This document shows positions 44,731 through 57,279 of a DNA stretch of 64,000 nucleotides, piece by piece. Numbering within the stretch: position 1 is the stretch's first letter; each line of letters begins with the position of its first letter. The position numbers and the translations under genes were made by a program. The notes under the pieces were generated by a model. That model made no database searches, was not told the DNA's origin, and saw only the letters and a program-made list of their open reading frames with translations. Source of the stretch: Chelydra serpentina (Eukaryota; Chordata; Testudines; Chelydridae). The stretch is taken from assembly GCA_037349315.1 (NCBI GenBank), contig JBAIAC010000632.1, positions 62,001 to 126,000 of the forward strand. Direction: 5' to 3'.

Positions 44731-46454
44731 CCTACCCATACCCCACCCACACTCTCACCCTCACCCACCAACCTATTCCTCGTCCTCACCCTCACCCCAC
44801 GCACAGCCCCACCCCCACCCTCACCCTCACCCCACCGCCACTCCGACCCTAACCCTAACCCTAACCCCCAACCCCAGCTCCTCCCTCACCGGCACCCTCA
44901 CCGCCACCCCCACCCACACTTTCACCCTCACCAGCACCCCCAACCCCACTCCCACCCTCAACCTCACACTCACCCCCACTCTCACCGTCAACCTCACCCT
45001 AACCACCGCCACCACGCTCACCCCCAACCAGACCCTCACCCTCACCCTCACCCTCAAACTCAACCTCACCCCAAACCCCCATCCTCACTCTCACCTTCAC
45101 CCTCACCCCACCCCTCACCCTAACCGCAACCCCAATCCCCACCCTCACCCTCACCATCACCGAAAACCCCCACCCGCACCCTCACCCCACCGCCACTCCG
45201 ACCCTAACCCTAACCCTAACCCCCACCCCCAGCTCCTCCCTCACCGGCACCCTCAGTGCCACCCCGATCCTCACCCTCACCGCCACCCCCACCCACACTT
45301 TCACCCTCACCCGCACCCCCAACCCCACTCCCACCCTCAACCTCACACTCACCCCCACTCTCACCGTCAACCTCACCCTAACCACCGCCACCACCCTCAC
45401 CCCCAACCAGACCCTCACCCTCACCCTCACCCTCAAACTCAACCTCACCCCAAACCCCCATCCTCACTCTCACCTTCACCCTCACCCCACCCCTCACCCT
45501 AACCGCAACCCCAATCCCCACCCTCACCCTCACCACCACCGAAAACCCCCACCCGCACCCTCACCCTCACCCCCACCCTGACTCCCAATCCCACACTCAC
45601 TCTCACCCTCACAATAACCCCCACCCTCACCCTAACCCCCACCTCCTCCCCAACCCCAGCCCTCACCGTCACCCACCCCCCCTCACCCTCACCCTCACCC
45701 CGTCCCCCACCCCCAGCCTCACCCCCGCCCTAACCCTCACCCCCACCGTAACCCACACCCACAACCTCACCCTCACCTCCACCCCCACCCTCACCCCCAC
45801 CCTCACCCCCACCCCCACAACCACCCACACTCTCACCCTCACCCTCACTCTCACCCACAGCACCGCCCTCAACCTCACCCTCACCTTCACCCTCTCTCTC
45901 ATCGCCACCCCCACGCTCACCCTCACCCACACCGTCACCCAAACCCCACTCCCACTCCCACCCTGACCCTCACTCCCACCCCCACCCTCACCCTCATCCC
46001 CACCCCCAACCTCCCCCTCTCCCTTTCCGTAACCCTCACCCTCAACCCCACCCCCACCCTCACCCTCACCCCCACCCCCACCCCCACAGTCACCCTCACC
46101 CCAAACCCCAACCCCACCCTCACCATCACCGTGAGCCTCACTCCCACCCTCATCCTAATCTCCACCCAACCCTCACCCCAACCGCCACCCCCAACCCCAC
46201 CCTCACCCTCACCCATACCCCCACCCCAACCCTAACCCTCAACCTCACCCTCACCACAACCGCCACCCCTAACCCCACCCCCCTACCCTAACCCTCACCC
46301 CCACCCTCACCCTAATCCCCACCCCCAACCCGCACCCTCACCCTCACCCTCACCCCCACCCTCACTCTCACCCCCACCCCTCCCCAACCCTAACCTTCAA
46401 CCTCACCCTCACGCTTAACCCAACCCCCACAATCACCCTCACCCTCAAACCCCA
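44731..46454 (-). repeat. Telomere-like array with 355-bp tandem duplication
   Basis: A CACCCT-type array. The segment 44825-45180 is repeated at about 45181-45540 with the same landmarks (CCTAACCCTAACCC, AGCTCCTCCCTCACCG, AACCACCGCCACCA). It then runs through modules equal to left 14.1-13.6 kb and jumps to the ~450-bp module next to the satellite. It lacks the inverted patch and most of the long array seen in other units. Confidence 0.88.
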
Positions 46455-49400
46455 AGCCACATCCACGCAATACCGCGCAATGAACAATTCATTCCTGTTC
46501 AGAACAAGAATCAAATTTATCCTGGAATCCTCTTAAAAACGCCAGTTAGGTTTGCTGCTTCGCTTCTTGCACTGGACTATCTCCTCCAAAAGCAGTTATG
46601 CGCTACTTGTTGGCTTTTCGGACAGATCCGTTCGTGAGAATACCTCACTACGATCAATTCAATCCTGTTCACTGCAAGTTCCAAATGTCTCCTGGAAGCC
46701 TCTAGGAAACGCCCGTTAGATGTTCTACTGCGATTATTGTACCTATTAGTTTTTGAAAATGCCTCACAAAGCATTTCTATTTTGTTCACTGCTACAGACA
46801 AATTTAACCTGGAATCCTCCTCCAAAAGCCATTATGTTGCACTTGGCTTTTCGTAGAGATCCGTTCGTGAATACCTCTCAATGAACTATTCAATCCTGTT
46901 CACAGCAAGTTCCAAATTTATCCTGGAATCCTCTTAAAAACGCCAGTTAGATGTGATGCAGCGCTTCGTGTACACATCGGTTCGTGTACACATCGGTTCG
47001 TGAAAAAAATTTTCACTGCTACAATTATATTTCTCCCGGAATCCTCCTCAAACAGTAATTATGCTGCACTGGTTGGCCTTTAGTACAGATCCGTTCGTGA
47101 GAATAGCTCGCAATGAACAGTTGAAGCCTGGTCACTGATAGTTCCAAATCTCGCCTGGAATCCTCCTCCAAAAGTATCTAAAGTACTGCTACGATTTTGG
47201 TACAGATCCGTTCGTGAGAATACCTCACAATGTTGAATTCAATCCTGTTCACAGCAAGTTCCCAAATTAACCTGGAATACTCTTAAAAACTCGTTAGCTG
47301 TGATGCTGCGGTTCATGTGCACATTGATTAGTGAAAATTCCTCACAAAGAGCATTTCAATTTTTTCACTGCTACAACTAAATTTCTCCTGGAATCCTCCT
47401 CAAAAACCCATTAAGCTGCAATGGTGGGCTTTTCGTACAGATCCGTTCGTGAGACTAGCTCGCAATGAACAGTTCAAGCCTGGTCACTGATAGTTCCAAA
47501 TCTCGCCTGGAATCCTCCTCCAAAAGCTATTAGAACGTAATGCTGCGAATTTGGTACAGATCCGCTCGTGAGAATACATCACAATGTTGAATTCAATCCT
47601 GTTCACAGCAAATTCCCAAATTAACCTGGAATACTCTTAAAAACTCCAGTTAGCTGTGATGCTGCGGTTAGTGCACATCGATTAGTGAAAATACCTCACA
47701 AAGAGCATTTCAATTTTTTTCACTGCCACAGCTAAATTTCTCCTGGAATCCTCCATCAAAAGCAATTATGCTCTACTGGTTTGCTTTTCGTACAAATCCG
47801 TTCGTAAGAATACCTCACAATGCACAATTCAATCCTGTTCACTGCTACTGCCAAATCGCTCCTGTAATCCACCTCCAAAAGCTATTTTAATGAATTGCTA
47901 CGATTTTGGTACAGATCCTTTCGTGAGAATACCTCACAATGACCAATTTAATCCTTTACAGGGCAAGTTCAAAAATTTTCCTGGAATCCTCTTAAAATAT
48001 GCCAGTTAGATATGCAGCTGGCTTCTTCTTCGTGAATATTCCTCACAAAGAGCATTTCAAGTTTTTCAATGCTTCAACTACATTTCTCCTGGAATCGTCC
48101 TCCAAAAGTATTTAAAAGTCCTGCTACGATTTTGGTACAGATCCGTTCGTAAGAATACCACGTAATGAACAATTCAATCCTGTTCACTGCTACTTCCAAA
48201 TCTCGCCTGCAAGCCACCTCGAGAAGCTATTTTAATGTACTGCTGCATTTTCGCTACAGATCCTTTGTTAAGATTACCGCTTCACAAAGAGCATTTCTAT
48301 TTTTTAATTGCTACAACTAACTATCTCCAGGAATCTTCCTAGAAATCAATTAGGCTGCACTGCTTGGCAGTTCCTACTGTACCGCTTGTGAGAATACCTC
48401 GTTTTGAATAACTGAACCCTGTTCACAGCTACTGCCAAATCTCGCCTGGAATCCTTCTCCAATAGATATATAAGTGTACTGCTGCGGTTTTCGTAGAGAT
48501 CCGTTCGTGAGAATACCTCACTTCGATCAATTCAATCCTGTTTACTGCAAGTTCCAAATTTCTCCTGGAAGCCTCATTGAAACGCCAGTTAGACCTTCTA
48601 CTGCGCTTTTTGCATCTATTACTTGATGAAAATTCCAAAGAAAGCATTTCAATTCTTTTCACTGCTATAGACCAATTTCACGTGGAATCCTCCTCCCAAA
48701 GCCGTTATGCTGCACTGGTTGGCTTTTCGAACAAATCCGTTCGTGAGAATACCTTACAATGAACAATTCAATCCTGTTAACAGCACGTTCCAAATTAATC
48801 CCGCCATCCTCTTTAAAAGGCCAATTAGATGATCTGCTGCGCTTTTTGTACAGATCGGTTCGTGAAAATTCCTCACAAAGAGCTTTTACATTTTTTCACA
48901 GCTACAACTAATTTTCTCCTGGAATCCTTATTCAGCACTGGTGGGCATTTCGTACAGATCCGTTCGTGGGAATATCTCGCAATGAACAATTCAAACCTGT
49001 TCACGGCTATTGCCCAATATCTCCTGTAATACACCTAAAAGAGCTATTTAAATGTAATGCTGCGATTGTGGTCCAGATCCGTTCGTGAGAATACCTCACA
49101 ATGAACAATTCAAACCTGTTCACTCCTATTGCCCAATATCTCCTGTAGTACACCTAAAAGAGCTATTTAAATGTAATGCTGCGATTGTGGTCCTGATCAG
49201 TTCGTGAGAATACCTCACAATGACCACTTCAATCCTGTTAACAGCAAGTTCCAAATTTATCCTGCAATCGTCTTTAAAAGGCCAGTTACATGTTCTGCTG
49301 CGCTTTTTGACCAGATCGGTTCGTGAAAATATCTCACAGAGCATTTGAATTTTTTAACTGCTACAACTAAATCTTTCCAGGAATTTTCCTAGAAATCAAT

Positions 49401-49926
49401 TAGGCTGGACTCCTTGGCTTTTCCTACTTTTCCTTTTGTTAGAATACCTCTTTTGCAAATCTCTCCTGTCATACACCTACAAAAGCTATCAAAATGTAAT
49501 GCTGCCCTTTTGGTCAAGATCCGTTCGTGAGAATACCTCACTACGAGCAATTCAATCCTGGTCACTGCAAGTTACAAATTTCTCCTGGAAGCCTCTTTGA
49601 AACGTCCGTTAGATGTTTTACTGCGCTTTTTGTACCTATTAGATTTTGAAAATGCCTCAAAAAGCATTTCAATTCTGTTCACTGCTACAGACGAATTTCA
49701 CCTGGAATCCTGATCCAAAAGCCGTTATGATGCACTGTTTGGCTTTAGGTACAGTTCCTTTCCTGAGAATACCTCGCTATGAATAATGTTCACTGCTACT
49801 GCCAAATCTCTCCTGTAATCCACCTCCAAAAGCTTTTTAAACGAACTGCTTTGAATTTGGTACAGCCCATTAGTGAGAAAAGCTATTTAGCTGTACTGCT
49901 GAGCTTCTGGTACAGATCCTTAGCCC
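46455..49926 (-). repeat. 118-bp satellite block 3, trimeric
   Basis: About 29 monomers in A-B-C order. It has the same boundaries as block 2 and starts 9.29 kb after it. One B-type monomer is doubled near 48.96-49.19 kb, which locally breaks the trimer order. Confidence 0.93.
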
Positions 49927-50375
49927 CAACCCCGACCCTCACCCTATCCCTAAATACACCGCCACCCTCACCCTCAGCCCCCCACCCCACTGTCCCCCTC
50001 CATCTCACCCACACCATGACTGTAACCCTCACCCTAAACCTCACCCTAACCCTGACCCCAACCCTCACTGTAACCCCCACCCCAACAGTCAACCTCACCC
50101 TCACGCTCACCCCCACCCCAGTTCAAACATCACGCTCAACCGTAAACTCACACCCACCCTCACGCTCACACCCCACCCCCACCCCCTCCCATAAACTCAC
50201 CCCCACTCAAACCGCCCATCCCCACCCTCAGCCGAACCCTCACCCACAACCGCACACTCACTGCAAACCACACCCCGACCCTCACCCTCACTGTCACCCT
50301 CACTCTCACCCCCGCCCTCACGACCACCCTCACGCTCCCCCCCCACCCCACGCCCACCCTCACCCTCACTATCCC
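49927..50375 (-). repeat. Short array after satellite block 3
   Basis: Equivalent of 41347-41795, ending at the same ACTATCCCAGGG flip. Confidence 0.88.
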
Positions 50376-53260
50376 AGGGTGAGGGTGGGGGTGAGGTTGT
50401 GCATTACGGTGAGGGTGGGGATGGGGGTGAATGTTAGCGTGAGACTAGGGGGTTGAGGGTGGGGGTGATGTTGGGGGAGAGGATGAGGGTGGGGTTGGGA
50501 TTGAGGGTGGTGGTGGGGGTGGGGGTTCCGGTGCGGGAGAGGCTGAGGGTGATGGTTACAGTTAGGGTTAGGGTTAGGGTCAGAGTGAGGGTGAGGTTGG
50601 GGGTGAGGTTGGGGTGGGGGTAGCAGTTGGGATTAGGGTGGGGGTGAGGGTGGGTGTGGTGGTTAGGGTGAGGGTGAGGTTGGCGGTGGACGTGTGGGTC
50701 GGGGTTAGGGTGACTGTGGGGGAGATGGTGGGGGTGGGGATGCGTGGAGGGTGAGACTGGTGGTGGGGTAGAGGGTGAAGGTTAGGGTGAGGGTGGGGAT
50801 GGCTGTGAGGGTGAGGGTAGGGTTGCGGGTTGGTGTGGGGGTGAGGGTGAGGGTGATGGTGACGGTGGGTTTGGGAGTTAGGGTTAGCGTGAGGGTGAGG
50901 GTGGAGTAGGGTTGGGGTGGGGTGGGGGTTGGGGTGAGCGAGAGGGTGAGGGTGGGGGTGAGGGTTGGGGTGTGAGTGAGGGTTGAGGAAGATTGTGGGG
51001 GTTGGGGTAGGGGTGAAGGTGATGGTGAGGGTGGGGTTTGGGTTGACGTTGAGGGTGAGGGTGGGGGTGGGGTTTGGGGTGAGGGTGAGGGCGAGAGTGA
51101 GGGTTAGGATTAGGGTTCGGGTGAGGGTGGGCGTGAGGATGAGCGTGAGGGTGGGTGAGGGGTGGGTTTTGGTTTAGGGTGAGGATTACGGAGGGTGCGG
51201 GGTTTCGGGGGAGGGTGGTGGTGGGGGTGAGGGTGAGGATGAGGGTGATCGTCAGGGTGGGGGTGGCGTGGGGGTGGGAGTGGAGGTGGGGGTGAGGTTG
51301 AGCGTTACGATGAGGGTGAGGGTGGGGTTGGGGGTCGGGTTGGGAGTGGGGATGAGGGTGAGGGTGAGCGTGACGGTGGGAGTGGCAGTGGGGGTGAGGG
51401 TGAGAGTGGGGTTGCTAATGAGGGTGGGGGTGAGGGTGAGGATGAGTGTGGGGGTAAGTCTGAGGGTGACGGTGAACATCGGGCTGGGTGTGAGGGTGAG
51501 GGTGAGGGCGAGGGTGGGGGTGAAGATGAGGGTGAGGGTGAGGAGGAGGCTGAGAGTGGTGGTCAGGGTGAGGGTGAGGGTTAGTCTGGGGGTGAGGGTC
51601 GGGGTGGGGGTGAGCGGGGAGGGTTCAGGCGAGGCTGAGGGTCAGGGTGGGGGTGGGGGTGGGGTTGGGGGTAGGGTGACGGTAAGGGTGGTGGTGGGAG
51701 TGGGGGTGAGCGTGAGAGTGTGGGTGGGGGTGGGGGTGAGGGTGTGGGTGAGGCAGAGGGTGGGGGTGGGGTGGGGGAGGGCGTGTGGGTGAGTTTGAGT
51801 GTGGGGGAGTGGGGGTGGAGGTGAGGGTGAGGGTGGGGCTGGGGGTGAGGGTGAGGTTGAGTGTGATCGTCAGGTTGGGGTGAGGTTGAGCGTTACGATG
51901 AGGGTGCGGGTGCGGGTGAGTGTGAGGGTGAGGGTGGGGTTAGGGGTCGGGTTGGGGGTGGGGATGAGGGTGAGGGTGAGCGTGAGGTTGGGGGTGGCAG
52001 TGGGGGTGAGGGTGAGAGTGGGGTTGCTAGTGAGGGTGGGGGTGACGGTGAGGATGAGTGTGGGGGTAAGGGTGAGGATGACGGTGAACATCGGGCTGGG
52101 TGTGAGGGTGAGGGTGAGGGCGAGGGTGGGGGAAGGGGTGAAGATGAGGGTGAGGAGGAGGCTGAGAGTGATGGTCGGGGTGAGGGTGAGGGTGAGGGTG
52201 GGGGTGAGGATGAGAGTGGGGTTGCGGGTGAGGGAGTGGGTGAGGGTGTGGGTGAGGGTGAGGAGGAGGCTGAGAGTGGTGGTCGGGGTGAGGGTGAGGG
52301 TGAGGGTGGGGGTGGGGGTGGGGCTGAGCTGGGAGGGTTCAGGCGAGGATGAGGGTCAGGGTGGGGGTGGGGGTAGTGTTGGGGGTAGGGTGAGGGTGAG
52401 GGTGGTGGTGGGAGTGGGGGTGAGCGTGAGGGTGAGAGTGTGGGTGGGGGTGGGGGCGAGGGTGAGGGTGTGGGTGAGGCTGAGGGTGGGGGTGGGTGGG
52501 AGAGGGCGTGTGGGTGAGTTTGAGTGTGGGGGAGTCGGGGTGGAGGTGAGGGTGAGGGTGAGGGTGGGGTTGGGGGTGGAGGTGAGGGCGATGGTGACGG
52601 TGGGCTTGGGGTTTAGGGTGAAGGTGAGGGTGAGGGTGATCATGAGGGTGGGGGTGGGGGGGCGGTTGGTGTGAGGGTGATGGTGAGGTTGGGGGTGGGG
52701 GTGGGGGTGCGGGTGAGGGTGATGGTGTGGGTGGGGTTTGGGGTGACGGTTAGGGTGAGGGTGGGGGTAGGGTTTGGGGTGAGGGTGAGGGCGAGAGTGA
52801 GGGTTAGGATTAGGGTTCGGGTGAGGGTGGGCGTGAGGATAAGGGTGAAGGTGGGTGAGGGGTGGGTTTTGGTTTAGGGTGAGGATTACGGAGGGTGCGG
52901 GGTTTCGGGTGAGGGTGGTGGTGGGGGTGAGGGTGAGGATGAGGGGGATCGTCAGGGTGGGGGTGGGGTGGTGGTGGGAGTGGGGGTGAGGAGGAGCGTT
53001 ACGATGAGGGTGAGGGTGCTGGTGAGTGTGAGGGTGAGGGTGGGGTCGGGTTGGGGGTGGGGAAGAGGGTGAGTTAGAGCGTGAGTGTGGGGGTGGCAGT
53101 GGGGGTGAGGATGAGAGTGGGGTTGCGGGTGAGGGTGTGGGTGAGGGTGAGGATGAGTGTGGGGGTAAGTGTGAGGGTGACGATGAACATCAGGCTGGGT
53201 GTGAGGGTGAGGGTGGGGGCGAGGGTTGGGGTGAAGATGAGGGTGAGGGTGAGGAGGAGA
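50376..53260 (+). repeat. Telomere-like array, G-strand on +
   Basis: Direct repeat of 41796-44730 with small internal length changes, including TTAGGG units at about 50560-50578 and the same landmark modules. It ends at AGGAGGAGACCCTCACC. Confidence 0.9.
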
Positions 53261-56002
53261 CCCTCACCCATACCCCACCCACACTCTCACCCTCACCCAC
53301 CAACCTAATCCTCGTCCTCACCCTCACCCCACGCACAGCCCCACCCCCACCCTCACCCTCACCCCCACCGCCACTCCGACCCTAACCCTAACCCTAACCC
53401 CCACCCCCAGCTCCTCCCTCACCGACACCCTCAGTGCCACCCCTACCCTCACCCTCACCGCCACCCCCACCCACACTTCCACCCTCACCCGCACCCCCAA
53501 CCCCACTCCCACCCTCAACCTCACACTCACCCCCACTCTCACCGTCAACCTCACCCTAACCACCGCCACCACCCTCACCCCCAACCAGACCCTCACCCTC
53601 ACCCTCAAACTCACCCTCACCCCAAACCCCCATCCTCACTCTCACCTTCACCCTCACCCCACCCCTCACCCTAACCGCAACCCCAATCCCCACCCTCACC
53701 CTCACCACCACCGAAAACCCCCACCCGCACCCTCACCCTCACCCCCACCCTGACTCCCAATCCCACACTCACCCTCACCCTCACACTAACCCCCACCCTC
53801 ACCCTAACCCCCACCCTCACCCTAACCCCCACCTCCTCCCCAACCCCAGCCCTCACCGTCACCCACCCCCCCTCACCCTCACCCTCACCCCCTCCCCCAC
53901 CCCCAGCCTTACCCCCGCCCTCACCCTCACCCCCACCGTAACCCACACCCACAACCTCACCCTCACCTCCACCCCCACCCTCACCCTCACCCCCACCCCC
54001 ACAACCCCCCACACTCTCACCCTCACCCTCACTCTCACCCACAGCACCGCCCTCAACCTCACCCTCACCTTCACCCTCTCTCTCATCGCCACCCCCACGC
54101 TCACCCTCACCCACACCGTCACCCAAACCCCACTCCCACTCCCACCCTGACCCTCACTCCCACCCCCACCCTCACCCTCATCCCCACCCCCAACCTCACC
54201 CTCCCCCTTTCCGTAACCCTCACCCTCAACCCCACCCCCACCCTCACCCTCACCCTCACCCCCACCCCCACCCCCACAGTCACCCTCACCCCGACCCTCA
54301 ACGTCACCCCCACCCTCACCGTCAACCTCACCCTAACTGCCGCCACCACCCTCACCCCAAACCCCCATCATCACTCTCACCTTCACCCTCCCCCTACCCC
54401 TCACCCTAAGCGCAACCCCAACCCCCACCCTCACCCTCACGAACACCAAAAACCCCCACCCGCACCCTCACCATCACCCCACACTGACTCCCACCCCTAC
54501 CCCCTCCCCAACCCCAAGCCTCACCGTCACCCACCCCCCCTCACCCTCACCCCCACCGTAATCCACAACCCCACCCTCACCCTCACCCCCACCCCCACAT
54601 TCACCCTCACCCCCACCCCCACAACAACCCACACTCTCACCCTCACCCTCACTCTCATCCACAGCACTGCCCTCAACCTCACGTTCACCGTCACCCTCTC
54701 TCTCATCGCCACCCCCACAATCACCCTCACCCACACCGTCACCCAAACCGCCACTCACTCTCCCACCCTGACCCTCACCCCCACCCCCACCCTCACCCCC
54801 ACTCACACCCGCACTCTCACCCTCACTCTCAACCCAACACCCAACCCACATCCACCCCACCCTCACCCTCACCCGCACCCTCACCGTAATGCTCATCCTC
54901 ACCCTCACCCCCACTCCCACCCCCACGTCCAACCCTCACACTCCCCCTATCCGTAACCCTCACCCTCACCCTAGACCTCACCCCAACTCCCACCCCCAAC
55001 CCCACCATCACCCTCACCCTTACCCCAACCCTCACAATCACCCTCACCCTCACACACAAACCCATACCCACGACCAGGCACACCCCTAACCCCACCCCAA
55101 CCCTTACGCTCACCCTCACCCCCACCCCCACTCACAGTTTACAATCACTCACACCTCAACCCCACCCTCACCATCACCCTCACCCCCAAACCACACCCCA
55201 ACCCTCACCCTCTCCCTCACTCTCACCCTCACCCCCACCCAAACCACCACCCTCACCCTCACCCTCACAGTAAAACCAAACCCCACCCTGATCCTCACCC
55301 TCACCCCCAACCCCAGTCCCACCCTCACCCTCTCTCTCACTCTCACCCGCACCCTCGCCCCACCCCCACCCTCACCCTCACCCTGACCCCCACCCCCACT
55401 CCCACTCTCACCCCCACCCCCACCCTCACCCTCACCCCACTCCTAACCACACCCTCACTCTCACCCTTACCCTCACACTCACCGTCACTCTCACACTCAG
55501 CCTAATCCTAACCCACACACTCACGCTCAACCTCACCCTCACCTCAACCGCCCCTCTCACCTCCCACTCCCACCCTAATCCTCACCCTCACCCTCAACCC
55601 AAACGTCACCCTCACCATCACCCTCACCCTCACCCCCACCGTAACCCACAACCCCACCCTCACCCTCACCCCCACCCCCACCCTCACCCTCACCCCCACC
55701 CTCACTCCCCACCCCCACAACAACCCACACTCTCACCCTCACCCTCACTCTCATCCACAGCACTGCCCTCAACCTCACGCTCACCGTCACCCTCTCTCTC
55801 ATCACCACACCCACGATAACCCTCACCCACACCGTCACCCAAACCGCCACTCGCACTCCCACCCTGACCCTCACCCCCACCCCCACCCACACCGTCACCC
55901 CCACTCACAGCCGCACCCTCACCCTCACTCTCAACCCAACACCCAACCCACATCCACCCCTACCCTCACCCTCACCCGCACCCTCACCGTAATGCTCATC
56001 CT
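53261..56002 (-). repeat. Telomere-like array, G-strand on -
   Basis: A CACCCT-type array that includes much of the sequence missing from the right palindrome arm (equivalents of left 12.7-14.6 kb at 53.3-55.1 kb) and then left 9.1-9.9 kb equivalents. No gene is present. Confidence 0.9.
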
Positions 56003-56459
56003 GGGAGTAGGTGTCAGGGTGATGGTGAGGGTTGGGGTGGGGGTTGGGGTGAGGGTGAGGGTGGGGTGAGGGTGAAGGTGAGGATAGGTGGTGAGGGTGG
56101 GAGTGAGGCTGAGGGTGAGGGAGGGGATGAGAGTGAGGGAGAGGGTGCGGGTGGGGGTGGGTGTGAGCGTAAGGGTGGGGCTGTGGGTGGGGTGTTCGTG
56201 GGTGTGGGCGTGGGTTTGAGGGTGAGGGTGATTGTGGGTGTTGGGGTAAGGGTGAGGGTGACGGTGAACTTGGAGGTGGGAATGGGGGTGGAGGTGCGGG
56301 TGAAGGTGAGGGTGGGGTTTGGGTGAGGGTGAGATTGGGGGGTGGGGGTGGGGATGGGGGTTGGAGTGAGGGTGAGGTTGAGGTTGAGTCCGTGGGTGAG
56401 GGTTGGGGTTAGGGTTAGGGTGGGGGTGGGGTGGGGGTAAGGGTGAGGTTGAGCGTTAC
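56003..56459 (+). repeat. Inverted patch of telomere-like array
   Basis: G-rich on +, with edges CTGGGAGTAGG and GAGCGTTACTCC, in direct orientation with 35009-35455. Confidence 0.87.
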
Positions 56460-57279
56460 TCCCCCACCCTCAGCCTCATTCTCACCCCTCACCCTATCCA
56501 TAACCATAGCCCTAACCCTAACCCTCACTCACACCCCCACACTCACCCACCTCACCACGCCACCCCCACCCTCACCCACCCCACCACCCCACCCCACGCC
56601 CACCCTCAGCCCAACCGCCACCGCCACCGCCAACCGTCACCATCACCATGAGCCTCACCCCCACCCTCACTCTCAACCTAATCCCCACCCCCAACCCGCA
56701 CCCTCTACCTCACCCTCACCCCCACCCCCACCCCACCCTCACTCACACCCCACCCCTACCCCCTCCCAAACCCTAACCTTCAACCTCACCCTCACCCCAA
56801 CCGCCATCTTCAACCCCAGCCCCACCCTCACCATTACCCTCTCCCTCACCCCCTCCCCCCAGCCCACCCCCAACCTCACCCTCACCCATAACCCCACCCC
56901 CACCCTCACCCCAACCCCCACCCCCAACCCCACCCTCACCATCACCGTGAGCCTCACTCCCACCCTCATCCTAATCCCCACCCAACCCTCACCCCAACCG
57001 CCACCCCCAACCCCACCCTCACCCTCACCCATACCCCCACCCCAACCCTAACCCTCAACCTCACCCTCACCACAACCGCCACCCCTAACCCCCCCCTACC
57101 CTAACCCTCATCCCCACCCTCACCCTAATCCCCACCCCCAACCCGCACCCTCTACCTCACCCTCACCCCCACCCCACCCTCACTCTCACCCCCACCCCTC
57201 CCCCCTCCCCAACCCTAACCTTCAACCTCACCCTCACGCTTAACCCAACCCCCACAATCACCCTTACCCTCAAACCCCA
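56460..57279 (-). repeat. Telomere-like array before satellite block 4
   Basis: CACCCT-type sequence with one copy of the ~450-bp module (about 56740-57050), ending at the fixed satellite junction. Other units carry two or three module copies. Confidence 0.88.

Larger units (their letters stand above)
24856..45179 (-). repeat. Right arm of giant imperfect palindrome
   Basis: This is the reverse-complement partner of 1-24082. It is about 3.8 kb shorter. It lacks roughly 4.9 kb of telomere-like array (left 9.68-14.58 kb, junction near 34398) but has a satellite block about 0.8 kb longer (37166-41346). Position 45179 pairs with window position 1, so this limit reflects where the left arm leaves the window and not a demonstrated end of homology. 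Confidence 0.92.
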
